This document shows, in pieces, positions 1-8,316 of a stretch of 64,000 nt of DNA. A program made the position numbers and the translations under genes. How positions within the stretch are numbered: the stretch's first letter is position 1; every line of letters starts with the position of its first letter. This DNA comes from Pollutiaquabacter aromativorans (GTDB taxonomy: Bacteria; Bacteroidota; Bacteroidia; AKYH767-A; 2013-40CM-41-45): the NCBI GenBank assembly GCA_049177215.1, contig CP185379.1, forward strand, positions 1,488,001 to 1,552,000, written 5' to 3'. Below the pieces are notes generated by a model. The model had not been told where the DNA came from. It saw only the letters and a list, made by a program, of their open reading frames with translations, and did not search any database.

Positions 1-774
1 ACCCTGAACTGGAGCCGCAACCGGAGCAAGGTCATCTCGCTGTATGAAGGCGTAGAAAGCCTTTACATCGGCGGCTTTGAAGGTTCGGACGCCCGCGCTT
101 TCGTCGGTCAGCCCTATGGCGTACTCTACGGAGGCGTTTGGGAGCGTGACGGCAGCGGCAACATCATCATCGAAGATGATCCTACCTCCTTCTATTATGG
201 CTTCCCGCTCGCCAGTGCTGACCTGAAAGTCATCGGCGACCCGAACCCGGATTGGATCGGTTCTATTTCCAACACCTTCAGCTATAAGCGTTGGTCGCTC
301 AACGTCCTGATTGAGCGTCGTCAGGGCGGTGATATCTGGAACGGTACGAAAGGCGCCCTTACCTTCTTCGGTATGAGCGAACTCACGGAAAACCGCGGTA
401 CCACCCAGGTTTTCGAAGGTGTGAAAGCATCTGACGGTACTCCGAACGATATCTCGGTAACCCTGGGTGAAGACTGGTACACGGACAACGGCGGTGGTTT
501 CGGCGCAGTTACCGAACAGTTCATTGAAGACGGCTCATACACCCGCCTCCGTCAGGCATCCCTGACCTACAGCGTGGATCCTAAGCTGATCAAGGGTACT
601 CCCTTCTCCAGCATCGATCTCTCCGTCATCGGTACCAACCTGCTGCTCATCACCGACTATGAAGGTGTTGATCCGGAGACCAGCCTCACCGGCGCCAACA
701 ACTCACAGGGCCTCGATTATTTCAACAACCCCGGCACGAAGAGCTATGGCGTTCGTCTGCGTGTGACTTTCTAA
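1..774 (+). CDS. SusC/RagA-family TonB-dependent receptor, C-terminal part (5' truncated by window edge)
   Basis: The reading frame is open from base 1 and ends in a typical outer-membrane barrel C-terminus (GVRLRVTF, final Phe). Text such as RRQGGDIWNGTKGAL, YTRLRQASLTYS and LLLITDYEGVDPETS is characteristic of the last strands of SusC barrels. SusC proteins import oligosaccharides or peptides through the outer membrane using TonB energy, with a SusD lipoprotein as lid. The SusD-like gene follows after 28 nt, confirming the pairing. The substrate cannot be told because the N-terminal plug and CarboxypepD-like domain lie outside the window. Confidence 0.95.
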   Translation, partial: TLNWSRNRSKVISLYEGVESLYIGGFEGSDARAFVGQPYGVLYGGVWERDGSGNIIIEDDPTSFYYGFPLASADLKVIGDPNPDWIGSISNTFSYKRWSLNVLIERRQGGDIWNGTKGALTFFGMSELTENRGTTQVFEGVKASDGTPNDISVTLGEDWYTDNGGGFGAVTEQFIEDGSYTRLRQASLTYSVDPKLIKGTPFSSIDLSVIGTNLLLITDYEGVDPETSLTGANNSQGLDYFNNPGTKSYGVRLRVTF

Positions 775-802
775 CCTATCGAACCAGAGAAAAAACCAAC
801 CT

Positions 803-2182
803 ATGAAAAAGAACATCCTTCAACATACCAAACTGTTGGTGGCCTTCCTGGCGGTCTTCTCCATGAGCAGTTGCGAGAAGACTTACTTCGAAGACATCAA
901 CAACGACCCGAACAACCCGACAGCCGTACCACCGAAGGTATTGTTGCCGACCATCCAGGCTTCCCTTGCTTACGCGCAAGGTGGCGATATGGCCCGTTAC
1001 ACCTCGCTGTTTACGCAGCAGATCACCGGTAACGCCCGCCAGTTCGCAGTTTACAATAACCTCAACTTCACGGAATCCGATTTCGACAACCTGTGGCGGT
1101 TGAATCTTTATGCAGGTCCGCTGATGGACAACTACACGCTCATCAAACTGTGTAAGGACAACAACTACATCCATTACGGCGCCGTAGCGAAGATCATGAT
1201 GGCTTACAGCCTCATGCTCACGACCGACGTATTCGGTGACATTCCGTATTCACAGGCTTTCCAGGGTACCGCCAATATTTCGCCGGCTTATGATCGTCAG
1301 GAAGCTCTCTATTCGGAGGTCAGCCGACTGATCAATGAAGGCATCGCGGAAATCTCGGCAAGCGACGCCAGTGGCGTTGAAGTCCATGGCGAAGACCTCA
1401 TGTTTGGCGGCGATTACGACTTGTGGACGCGTTTCGCACATTCGCTCGAAGCCCGTCACGCGATCCACCTGACCAAGCGAAACGGCAATGCTGCGGCCGC
1501 TACGGAAGCGCTGAGCCATTCCGCCGAGGGATTCACCTCCAACGACGATGACGCACAGCTTGTCTTCGGCGATGTGGAGACTTCCGCAAACCCCTGGTAT
1601 CAATTCGACGGCCAGCGTGGCGATATCTCCTACGCGGGTTATCTGATCGACACCCTGATGCCGGCTTTGAATGATCCCCGCTCTTCTTTGTACTCCGATG
1701 GCAGTGGCGGTCCCGGGGCCTTCTATAACAGCATCAATTCACCGGTCATTTTCATGTCCTACGCTGAATTGAAGTTCATTGAAGCCGAGGCTTACCTCTA
1801 CCTCAACGATGACGCGAACGCGCAACTCGCGCTCACCGAAGCGGTTCTGGCCAACATGTCTAAACTGGGTGTAACCGATACCGGACTTGTCAATCCCTTC
1901 CTCCGGGATCATTGCACCCTGTCGGGTACGTCCGCCGACAAACTGAATACGATCATGTCGCAGAAGTACATCGCGCTTTATCAGTCGCCCGAAGCATGGA
2001 CCGACTGGCGCCGTACAGGCATCCCGGCACTTTCCGTACCTACTGATGCAGCGATCAACGAGATTCCACGTCGATTCCTGTACCCGCAGTCAGAAGCGGA
2101 AAACAACTCCGCCAGCCTCAATGCCGCGATCTCGGCTCAAGGTGGTGCGGATCTGACCGACCGTGTTTGGTGGGACAATTGA
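803..2182 (+). CDS. SusD/RagB-family nutrient-binding outer-membrane lipoprotein
   Basis: 459 aa with a lipoprotein signal peptide; the probable lipid-anchored Cys is residue 24 (FSMSSCEK). The opening DINNDPNNPT stretch and the helical TPR-like body with YAGPLMDNYTLIKL and DVFGDIPYSQAF match the SusD-like group usually annotated as SusD/RagB nutrient-binding lipoprotein (PF12771 type). It acts at the cell surface as the binding lid of the SusC barrel encoded just upstream. No polysaccharide-degrading enzymes are next to the pair, so the substrate may be a peptide or another small polymer rather than a glycan. A strong terminator follows, ending the operon. Confidence 0.95.
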   Translation: MKKNILQHTKLLVAFLAVFSMSSCEKTYFEDINNDPNNPTAVPPKVLLPTIQASLAYAQGGDMARYTSLFTQQITGNARQFAVYNNLNFTESDFDNLWRLNLYAGPLMDNYTLIKLCKDNNYIHYGAVAKIMMAYSLMLTTDVFGDIPYSQAFQGTANISPAYDRQEALYSEVSRLINEGIAEISASDASGVEVHGEDLMFGGDYDLWTRFAHSLEARHAIHLTKRNGNAAAATEALSHSAEGFTSNDDDAQLVFGDVETSANPWYQFDGQRGDISYAGYLIDTLMPALNDPRSSLYSDGSGGPGAFYNSINSPVIFMSYAELKFIEAEAYLYLNDDANAQLALTEAVLANMSKLGVTDTGLVNPFLRDHCTLSGTSADKLNTIMSQKYIALYQSPEAWTDWRRTGIPALSVPTDAAINEIPRRFLYPQSEAENNSASLNAAISAQGGADLTDRVWWDN

Positions 2183-2193
2183 TCTTACTGGTT

Positions 2194-2236
2194 ATCAACA
2201 AAAAAGGCTTCCCTACCGGAAGCCTTTTTTGTTGAT
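2194..2236 (+). terminator. Intrinsic terminator after susCD
   Basis: A perfect 19-bp inverted repeat (left arm from 2194, right arm ending 2236) around the loop CTACC. The right arm carries six T. It lies 12 nt after the SusD stop and 55 nt before the end of the convergent pcm gene; because both arms contain the A/T run it could work in both directions. Confidence 0.9.
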
Positions 2237-2291
2237 TGAATATTCTTGTTGGCGCATTATTATGTAAAATAATGGCCCAAGGAAGCTCGCA

Positions 2292-3008
2292 CTAATCGCC
2301 CCAGTTTTTATTCTCCAACATCGGAACGAAGCGAAAATCCCGCAGCGTCTGCTGTTCGATCGAGCCATCCTGAAGCTTTCGGATCCGTTGCATCTGCTGT
2401 ACTTCGCCGGCACCAACCGGAATGACCAGTAGTCCTCCGGGCTTCAGTTGTTCTACCAACTCCTGGGGAACGAACGGGGCTCCACACGTAACCAGGATCT
2501 TGTCAAATGGTCCGTAAGCCGGCAGGCCTTTATAGCCATCGCCGTAGAACAGTTTAGGGCTGTAACCGAGCGACTGTAGGAATGGCCCTGTTTTATCGAA
2601 CAACTCTTTCTGTCGCTCGATAGAAAAAACCTTGGCACCCAACTCCAGCAAAACACAGGTCTGATAGCCCGAACCGGTTCCGATCTCCAGCACTTTCTCC
2701 CCTTTCGCCACGTCCAGAATGGCTGATTGATAGGCAACCGTGGAAGGCTGAGAGATGGTTTGGCCTGCTCCGATCCTGAAAGCCATATCAGAGTATGCCT
2801 GATTCAAAAAGGCTTTATCGAGGAAGAAATGCCGGGGAACTTTCAACATGGCTTCCCAGACACGTGTATTACCGATCTCTTTGGCCTGCAGGTCGGCAAT
2901 CATTTTACGGCGCATGCCCTGATGCTTGAAACTGTCTTCCGGGCGCTGATTGGAGGATTTCATAAAGTCTGACAAAGAAACGATGAATGAACCTTCCATT
3001 TTGCCCAC
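2292..3008 (-). CDS. pcm: Protein-L-isoaspartate O-methyltransferase
   Basis: 238 aa. The SAM-binding motif VLEIGTGSGYQ is at about residues 106-116, preceded by the family motif GAGQTISQPSTVAYQ (about 80-94), and followed by LVTCGAPFVPQELVEQLKPGGLLVIPVG. The enzyme methylates isoaspartyl residues in aged proteins, starting their repair, in the cytoplasm. The usual length is about 210-220 aa, so Met16 (giving 223 aa) is an alternative start to the first Met used here. The gene is convergent with susCD and divergent from the oxidoreductase gene at 3093. Confidence 0.93.
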   Translation of the reverse strand: MGKMEGSFIVSLSDFMKSSNQRPEDSFKHQGMRRKMIADLQAKEIGNTRVWEAMLKVPRHFFLDKAFLNQAYSDMAFRIGAGQTISQPSTVAYQSAILDVAKGEKVLEIGTGSGYQTCVLLELGAKVFSIERQKELFDKTGPFLQSLGYSPKLFYGDGYKGLPAYGPFDKILVTCGAPFVPQELVEQLKPGGLLVIPVGAGEVQQMQRIRKLQDGSIEQQTLRDFRFVPMLENKNWGD

Positions 3009-3069
3009 ATTTGAACGAATTTCAACACTCTGGCGTTGATCCTCCCTTTCCCCACCCCTCTGAAATTCC

Positions 3070-3077
3070 TACCTTCG
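3070..3077 (+). promoter_or_regulatory. Candidate -7 box (TACCTTCG)
   Basis: TACCTTCG, a one-base variant of the Bacteroidetes -7 consensus TAnnTTTG, lies 15 nt before the ATG at 3093. The same variant occurs before uvrA and lepB in this window. I see no clear -33 element at the expected spacing. Confidence 0.45.
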
Positions 3078-3092
3078 CGCCTCTCCTGAATT

Positions 3093-4085
3093 ATGCATAA
3101 AAAGCTGGGCATCGGGCTAATTGGCGTAGGTCACCTGGGTAAGATCCACCTCCGGCTGATCCTGGAAAATCCCTACCTCCACCTGGTTGGGATCTACGAT
3201 CACAACGACGAGCTCGCGCGCAAGATCGAAGCTGATTTCGGCGTCCGGCGTTATGAAAATGCCGATCAACTCATTCAGGATTCCGAAGCGCTGGACATTG
3301 TAACGCCTACCCTGTCCCACTTCGACTATGCATCAAGAGCCATACGGGCATCCCGTCACATCTTCATCGAGAAACCGCTGACCCATACGGTCAAAGAAGG
3401 CAAAAAACTCGTTGACCTGGTGATGGAAGCCGGCGTCAAGGCCCAGGTTGGACATGTGGAACGATTCAACCCGGCTTTTCTGGCGGCCAAGGAGTACTTC
3501 GGGCAACCGATGTTCATCGAAACGCACCGCCTTGCCGAATTCAATCCGCGGGGTACGGACGTGTCGGTCGTTCACGATCTGATGATCCACGACATCGACA
3601 TTGTCCTGAGTGTCGTGCGTTCCAACGTGAAGAAGATCAGCGCCAGCGGTGTGGCCGTGGTCAGTGATACCCCGGATATCGCCAATGCGCGCATCGAGTT
3701 TGAAAACGGTTGCGTAGCCAACCTTACCTCCAGCAGGATATCCCTGAAGAACATGCGGAAGAGTCGCTTCTTTCAGCGCGATGCCTACATCTCCGTCGAC
3801 TTCTACAAGAAGAAAACCGAAGTTGTTCGCTTGAAGGGACTTGTTGGCGAACCCGGACCGCTCGACATCACGATCGATCTGGGCGAAAAAGGATCCAAGC
3901 TGATTTACTTCGACCAACCGAAAGTGGAAGAGGTGAATGCCATTGCCATGGAACTCGACCTGTTCGCGAAAGCGATCCGCGAAGATCTGCCTACTCCGGT
4001 CCCGGTTGAAGACGGCTTTGCCGCGCTCTCCGTCGCTCATCAAGTGAACGAAAAGATCCAGGCATCCCTGTCTGTCGTCGCATGA
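3093..4085 (+). CDS. Gfo/Idh/MocA-family NAD(P)-dependent oxidoreductase
   Basis: 330 aa. The Rossmann motif GVGHLG is at residues 11-16. The family EKP motif is at 93-95 (FIEKPLTH), and H161/D162 with H166/D167 (HDLMIHDIDI) lie in the catalytic region of the C-terminal domain. The family oxidises or reduces sugars and sugar nucleotides. The next two genes overlap or abut it (ATGA overlap at 4082-4085) and the third is a glycan-initiating sugar transferase, so a role in making a surface sugar is the best inference; the exact substrate is unknown. Confidence 0.88.
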   Translation: MHKKLGIGLIGVGHLGKIHLRLILENPYLHLVGIYDHNDELARKIEADFGVRRYENADQLIQDSEALDIVTPTLSHFDYASRAIRASRHIFIEKPLTHTVKEGKKLVDLVMEAGVKAQVGHVERFNPAFLAAKEYFGQPMFIETHRLAEFNPRGTDVSVVHDLMIHDIDIVLSVVRSNVKKISASGVAVVSDTPDIANARIEFENGCVANLTSSRISLKNMRKSRFFQRDAYISVDFYKKKTEVVRLKGLVGEPGPLDITIDLGEKGSKLIYFDQPKVEEVNAIAMELDLFAKAIREDLPTPVPVEDGFAALSVAHQVNEKIQASLSVVA

Positions 4086-4963
4086 AGTACCCGGAGCAAA
4101 ACAACAGAAGCTATCTGATCGGCATCCTGCTGGTAGCCGTTGCATTTTCTTTCTGGGGGTGTTCGAAGGAGGACCTTGAGTCTTCGGTTCCCGGCTATCT
4201 CTACATTGACACAATCCATCTGACAACCGACGAGATCAGCCAGGGCAACAACCGCGCTGCTTTTACCGATGCCTGGGTATTCGTGGACAATGAACCCCTG
4301 GGCGTTTTTCCGCTACCGGCAACCGTGCCGGTGCTGGATGCCGCGACGCACAAAATCAGCATCCGGGCAGGTATTGCAGAGAATGGCATTGACGCCCTTC
4401 GCTCCGCTTACCCCAAACTTGTCCCGTTCGACACTACTATTTCACTTTTACCAAATCGCACCTCGGCCTTCCAACCCAGGGTCCGCTATCTGAACAGTGC
4501 GCAATTCGTACAATTGGAAAATTTCGACGGAGGATCCGTAAGTCTGGAAAGCATCCAGACGAATGGAGCGCCGATCCGGATCAGCATAGCCGGCGATCCC
4601 AATGTCCTCGATGGTGCCGCCGGCGTGGTGGACCTTGACGCTACGCAACCCAGTTTCCAACTTGCCACCAGCGATACATTCCTGTTACCGACATCGGTAT
4701 CCTCGTACATCGAAATGAATTACCGTTGTGATGTGGAATTCACCGTCGGAGTCATTGTCAGTTCAACCGGCGGAACCGTTTCGTTCAATTCCCTTGTAAC
4801 CTTACGACCAACGACCACCTGGAAAAAAGTTTACGTGAACGTCGCCGACCTGGGCGGCGTCCAAACTGATGCCACCGGTTACAAATTGTGGTTGAGCGGA
4901 ACAAAACCAAGTTCGGTGTCACAGGCATCCTTGTACTTCGACAACATCAAGGTTCTTTACTGA
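4082..4963 (+). CDS. Predicted lipoprotein with C-terminal beta-sandwich region, function unknown
   Basis: 293 aa with a lipoprotein signal peptide; Cys27 follows FSFWG and is the likely lipidation site. The middle part (residues about 40-130) has beta-rich text with VFVDNEPLGVFPLPATVPVL, resembling carrier or PEGA-like segments. The C-terminal 140 residues end in SQASLYFDNIKVLY, the usual closing strand of a galactose-binding-like beta sandwich. The start codon overlaps the oxidoreductase stop (ATGA) and the stop overlaps the sugar-transferase start (TGATG), so all three are probably translationally coupled. I recognise no specific family. Confidence 0.8.
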   Translation: MKYPEQNNRSYLIGILLVAVAFSFWGCSKEDLESSVPGYLYIDTIHLTTDEISQGNNRAAFTDAWVFVDNEPLGVFPLPATVPVLDAATHKISIRAGIAENGIDALRSAYPKLVPFDTTISLLPNRTSAFQPRVRYLNSAQFVQLENFDGGSVSLESIQTNGAPIRISIAGDPNVLDGAAGVVDLDATQPSFQLATSDTFLLPTSVSSYIEMNYRCDVEFTVGVIVSSTGGTVSFNSLVTLRPTTTWKKVYVNVADLGGVQTDATGYKLWLSGTKPSSVSQASLYFDNIKVLY

Positions 4964-6378
4964 TGAGTAGACGCGGGTATACGATCCTCTCCATCTGCTT
5001 CGACGCCATCGCCGCCGCTGCAGCCTGGGCGTTGTTTTTCGTATACCGCAAGAGTGTGATCGAAACCGAGAAGTTCGGATATGACGTCTTCATGCTCGAT
5101 CAGAAATTCTACCTCGGGATACTGGTCATCCCTTCCTTCTGGCTGCTATTATATTGGGTGACCGGAACCTACCGAAATGTCCTGCGCAAAAGCCGCCTGA
5201 AAGAGTTCGGTCAGACGCTGGGCATCTCCCTGATCGGCGTACTGGTCATCTTTTTTTCCCTGCTGCTCGACGATACCGTCATTTCATACAAAACCTATTA
5301 CCTGACCTTTCTGACGCTTTTCCTCTTGCACTTTGTTATCACGGCGGCGCTTCGCCTTTTCATTTCAACCCGCATTATCCGGGATATATACAATAAGCGG
5401 ATCGGTTTCAATACGATCATGATCGGGTCGAACCAGAAGGCCCTGGAACTCCTCCGGCAGATGGAAACGGAATTCCGGAGCGAAGGCCATACGTTTGTCG
5501 GGTTCGTTCATGTCGATGGAAACAACGACCACTTATTGGGAAGACACCTTCAGAACCTGGGGGGTATCCTCGATTTGCGGGAGATCATTACCCGTCACCA
5601 GGTGGAAGAAGCGATCATTGCGCTGGAATCATCAGAGCACGAGAATATCGGTAAGGTCATCAATGAACTGGAAGACACGCCGGTCATCGTCCGGATCATT
5701 CCGGACATGTACGATATTCTCTCGGGCTCTGTAAAGATGAACGCGATCTTCGGGGCGCCGCTGATCGAGATCTCGCCGGACCTGATGCCCACCTGGCAAC
5801 TGGCGGTCAAGCGGATCTTTGATATCATCATTTCCGTTTTTGTCCTGACCTTCTTCTTCCCCCTCTACCTGTTCACGGCCATCGGCGTGTTGCTTTCATC
5901 CCGTGGACCTATCTTTTACAGTCATGAGCGTATCGGCCTCCACGGGAAACCCTTCCGCATCTATAAGTTCCGCTCGATGTACACCGATGCGGAAAAGACC
6001 GGCCGGCCGCAACTCTCGAGTCACAACGATCCGCGCATGACGCCCTTCGGACGCTGGATGCGCAAGATCCGTCTGGATGAGATTCCCCAGTTTTGGAACG
6101 TCCTCAAAGGCGATATGTCGATCGTTGGCCCACGCCCGGAGCGGCAGTTCTTCATCGACCAGATCATGCAGGTAGCACCCCACTACCGGCACCTACAAAA
6201 AGTAAGGCCCGGCATTACCTCCTGGGGACAGGTGAAATTCGGCTACGCGGAAAACGTCGAACAGATGGTCGAACGACTCAAGTACGACCTGATCTATATC
6301 GAAAACATGTCACTCGCTCTTGACTTCAAGATTATGACGTATACGGTGTTGATTATTTTGAAGCATAAGGGGAAGTAG
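4963..6378 (+). CDS. Polyprenyl-phosphate glycosyl-1-phosphate transferase (WcaJ/exopolysaccharide initiating type)
   Basis: 471 aa from the ATG at 4963, which overlaps the previous stop by one base (TGATG); an upstream in-frame ATG at 4888 lies inside the preceding gene and is rejected. Several N-terminal membrane helices are followed by a nucleotide-binding-like domain (NTIMIGSNQKALELL), then the bacterial sugar transferase domain over about the last 195 residues: KRIFDIIISVFVLT, YKFRSMYTDAE, RKIRLDEIPQFWNVLKGDMSIVGPRPER, VRPGITSWGQV. It transfers a sugar-1-phosphate from a nucleotide sugar to undecaprenyl phosphate at the inner membrane, the first step of exopolysaccharide or O-antigen synthesis. 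Confidence 0.95.
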   Translation: MSRRGYTILSICFDAIAAAAAWALFFVYRKSVIETEKFGYDVFMLDQKFYLGILVIPSFWLLLYWVTGTYRNVLRKSRLKEFGQTLGISLIGVLVIFFSLLLDDTVISYKTYYLTFLTLFLLHFVITAALRLFISTRIIRDIYNKRIGFNTIMIGSNQKALELLRQMETEFRSEGHTFVGFVHVDGNNDHLLGRHLQNLGGILDLREIITRHQVEEAIIALESSEHENIGKVINELEDTPVIVRIIPDMYDILSGSVKMNAIFGAPLIEISPDLMPTWQLAVKRIFDIIISVFVLTFFFPLYLFTAIGVLLSSRGPIFYSHERIGLHGKPFRIYKFRSMYTDAEKTGRPQLSSHNDPRMTPFGRWMRKIRLDEIPQFWNVLKGDMSIVGPRPERQFFIDQIMQVAPHYRHLQKVRPGITSWGQVKFGYAENVEQMVERLKYDLIYIENMSLALDFKIMTYTVLIILKHKGK

Positions 6379-6383
6379 TGGAG

Positions 6384-6467
6384 AGTGAACAGTGAATAGT
6401 GAACAGTGAACAGTGAACAGTGAATAGCGAATAGCGAATAGCGAATAGTGAATAGTGAATAGTGAAT
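6384..6467. repeat. Heptamer tandem array, 12 units (AGTGAAY / AGCGAAT)
   Basis: Twelve consecutive 7-bp units with no slippage of phase: four variants AGTGAAC, AGTGAAT and AGCGAAT, occurring in runs. The array starts 5 nt after the sugar-transferase stop. A further AGTGAAT plus two bases follows the embedded palindrome (6498-6506). Confidence 0.97.
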
Positions 6468-6471
6468 TTTA

Positions 6472-6497
6472 CCTGCCGAAGCTTTAGCGTAGGCAGG
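6472..6497. repeat. 26-bp dispersed imperfect palindrome, copy 1
   Basis: Begins CCTGCC and ends GGCAGG, with GAAGCTTTAGCGTA between. It is identical to three copies at 23757-23782, 23801-23826 and 23845-23870. Here it interrupts the AGTGAAT heptamer array. Confidence 0.95.
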
Positions 6498-6526
6498 AGT
6501 GAATAGTACGTTCGGAGTTAATACCC

Positions 6527-6575
6527 AATTACTAATTACTAGTTACTAATTACTAGTTACTAATTACTAGTTACT
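6527..6575. repeat. Heptamer tandem array, 7 units (AATTACT / AGTTACT)
   Basis: Seven phased 7-bp units: two AATTACT, then AGTTACT and AATTACT alternating. The reverse complements (AGTAATT, AGTAACT) are the units of the arrays at 7545 and 63374. The array ends 47 nt before the next gene. Confidence 0.95.
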
Positions 6576-6622
6576 AATTGTAATTTCAAGTCACCACCAT
6601 CATCTGATCATCCATTCTTTCT

Positions 6623-7513
6623 ATGAAAAACATCAGTGTTATCGGGGCGGGGACCATGGGAAATGGTATCGCGCATGTGTTTGCCCAGTCGGGTTATCAG
6701 GTCGCGATGATCGACGTATCTGAAGACGCTTTGAAGCGCGCAGTGGATACGATTTCCAAGAACCTGGATCGGATGGTCGCCAAGGAAAAGATCAGTGCGC
6801 AGGACAAGGAAAGCACCCTGAAGCATATCCGGACCTTCACATCTTTGCAGGAAGGTGTTGCCGGTGCAGACCTCGTGGTTGAAGCCGCAACAGAGAACGT
6901 CGACCTCAAATGCAGGATCTTCCGCGACATGGACCAGCACGCTCCTGCCGGCGCGATCCTGGCCACCAACACCTCGTCGATTTCCATCACGCTGATGGCG
7001 GCGCAGACGAAGCGACCCGAAAAAGTGATCGGCATGCACTTCATGAATCCCGTTCCGATCATGAAACTGGTGGAAGTCATACGCGGTTACGCCACGTCGG
7101 ATGAAGTGACCGGAACCATTCTGGAACTTTCACGCAAACTCGGCAAGGTGCCGGTAGAAGTGAACGATTATCCCGGATTCGTTTCCAACCGCATCCTCAT
7201 GCCCATGATCAACGAAGCCATCGAAACCCTTTTCCAGGGCGTAGCCGGCGTAGAAGAAATCGACACGGTCATGAAACTCGGGATGGCTCATCCGATGGGT
7301 CCGCTGCAACTTGCCGACTTCATCGGGCTGGACACCTGCCTGAGTATCCTACGCGTCTTGCAAAACGGCTTTGGCAATCCGAAGTACGCTCCCTGTCCCC
7401 TGCTGGTCAACATGGTTACCGCCGGAAACCTGGGCGTCAAAAGCGGAAAGGGATTTTACAGCTACTCCGCGGGCAGTAAGGAATTGGTGGTAGCACCGGA
7501 GTTCAGGCGGTGA
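6623..7513 (+). CDS. hbd: 3-hydroxybutyryl-CoA dehydrogenase
   Basis: 296 aa. The NAD-binding motif GAGTMGNGIAH is at residues 8-18; the catalytic His lies in VIGMHFMNPVPIMKLVEV, and the C-terminal domain has NDYPGFVSNRILMPMINEA and GMAHPMGPLQLADFIGLD. It interconverts acetoacetyl-CoA and 3-hydroxybutyryl-CoA in fatty-acid or butyrate metabolism in the cytoplasm. It stands alone between two heptamer-array regions. Confidence 0.94.
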   Translation: MKNISVIGAGTMGNGIAHVFAQSGYQVAMIDVSEDALKRAVDTISKNLDRMVAKEKISAQDKESTLKHIRTFTSLQEGVAGADLVVEAATENVDLKCRIFRDMDQHAPAGAILATNTSSISITLMAAQTKRPEKVIGMHFMNPVPIMKLVEVIRGYATSDEVTGTILELSRKLGKVPVEVNDYPGFVSNRILMPMINEAIETLFQGVAGVEEIDTVMKLGMAHPMGPLQLADFIGLDTCLSILRVLQNGFGNPKYAPCPLLVNMVTAGNLGVKSGKGFYSYSAGSKELVVAPEFRR

Positions 7514-7544
7514 AAGTGGAAATAGTGATTGGGGATTTGAAGAT

Positions 7545-7600
7545 GGTAACTAGAAACTAGTAACTGGTAATTAGTAATTAGTGATTAGTGATTAGTAGCT
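7545..7600. repeat. Heptamer tandem array, 8 units, left arm of an inverted pair
   Basis: Eight phased 7-bp units starting GGTAACT, AGAAACT, AGTAACT, GGTAATT, then AGTAATT, AGTGATT (twice) and AGTAGCT. It lies 32 nt after the hbd stop. Bases 7547-7565 are the perfect reverse complement of 7646-7664. Confidence 0.95.
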
Positions 7601-7638
7601 TGAGCTGATTATTTTAGAATTACCAATATCTGGTTATC

Positions 7639-7673
7639 AGTTTCTAGTTACTAGTTTCTAGTTACGAGTTACC
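7639..7673. repeat. Heptamer tandem array, 5 units, right arm of an inverted pair
   Basis: Units AGTTTCT, AGTTACT, AGTTTCT, AGTTACG, AGTTACC. Read from the minus strand it begins GGTAACT, exactly as the left array does, and it lies 16 nt beyond the stop of the minus-strand DUF4294 gene. Each of the two convergent genes therefore has a like-oriented array behind its own stop codon. Confidence 0.95.
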
Positions 7674-7689
7674 CGCCTTCCTCCCACTC

Positions 7690-8280
7690 TCAAAACGCTA
7701 TCTGCCCCGTCTCGATCTGACGTACGATGTTCTCGATCGTTTTGTCGGCCCCGGTGGGATCGTAACGGTCCTTTAAGTCGTGGCCGAATAACCTGGCCAG
7801 GCTTTGTGCAAAGAAGGCGTTGAAAGAGCCCTTTAGTTCCTTTATCAGGCTATAGGAAGATTGTCCGGTTTCCCGGTCGATCAGTTTGATCAGGACATTG
7901 CCCTGGTTGATGCTGAGCTTTTTGATCTGCTCCTCGAAGTCCTTTCGAATTTGGTCTTCTACCGCCTTCCGGTACCGGCGTTTTTCACGCTCGCTGTCCA
8001 TCTTCTCCATTCTTGCATTCATCTCCCTAACTTTCACTGCTGCAAGACGCGCATAGGGATAGACTTTGATCACATTGTATCGAAGCCGGTAGTACTCTTT
8101 GAGGTTCTTCTGGTAGTCCGCACCGCTTTCGACGATATCGACGATCGGAAGGTTGACGACCGGAATGGTATCGTCTCCTTCGAGTATATAGGGGAGCTTG
8201 TAGGGGCCCTGCGGGTCACCTTTTTGTGCGACAGCGCCAAGGGAAAGCAGACAACAGCACAACAGCAAAAGCGTTTTCAT
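7690..8280 (-). CDS. DUF4294-family secreted protein
   Basis: 196 aa with a signal peptide (cleavage likely after GAVAQ). The text LPIVDIVESGADYQKNLKEYYRLRYNVIKVYPYARLA followed by a charged helical region (REMNARMEKMDSEREKRRYRK) and the C-terminal FAQSLARLFGHDLKDRYDP block matches the Bacteroidetes-specific DUF4294 family, of unknown function in the periplasm or envelope. It converges on hbd across the inverted heptamer arrays. Confidence 0.88.
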   Translation of the reverse strand: MKTLLLLCCCLLSLGAVAQKGDPQGPYKLPYILEGDDTIPVVNLPIVDIVESGADYQKNLKEYYRLRYNVIKVYPYARLAAVKVREMNARMEKMDSEREKRRYRKAVEDQIRKDFEEQIKKLSINQGNVLIKLIDRETGQSSYSLIKELKGSFNAFFAQSLARLFGHDLKDRYDPTGADKTIENIVRQIETGQIAF

Positions 8281-8316
8281 CCCGTCCTTGATTACAAAGC
8301 ACGTGCCGAATTAAAG

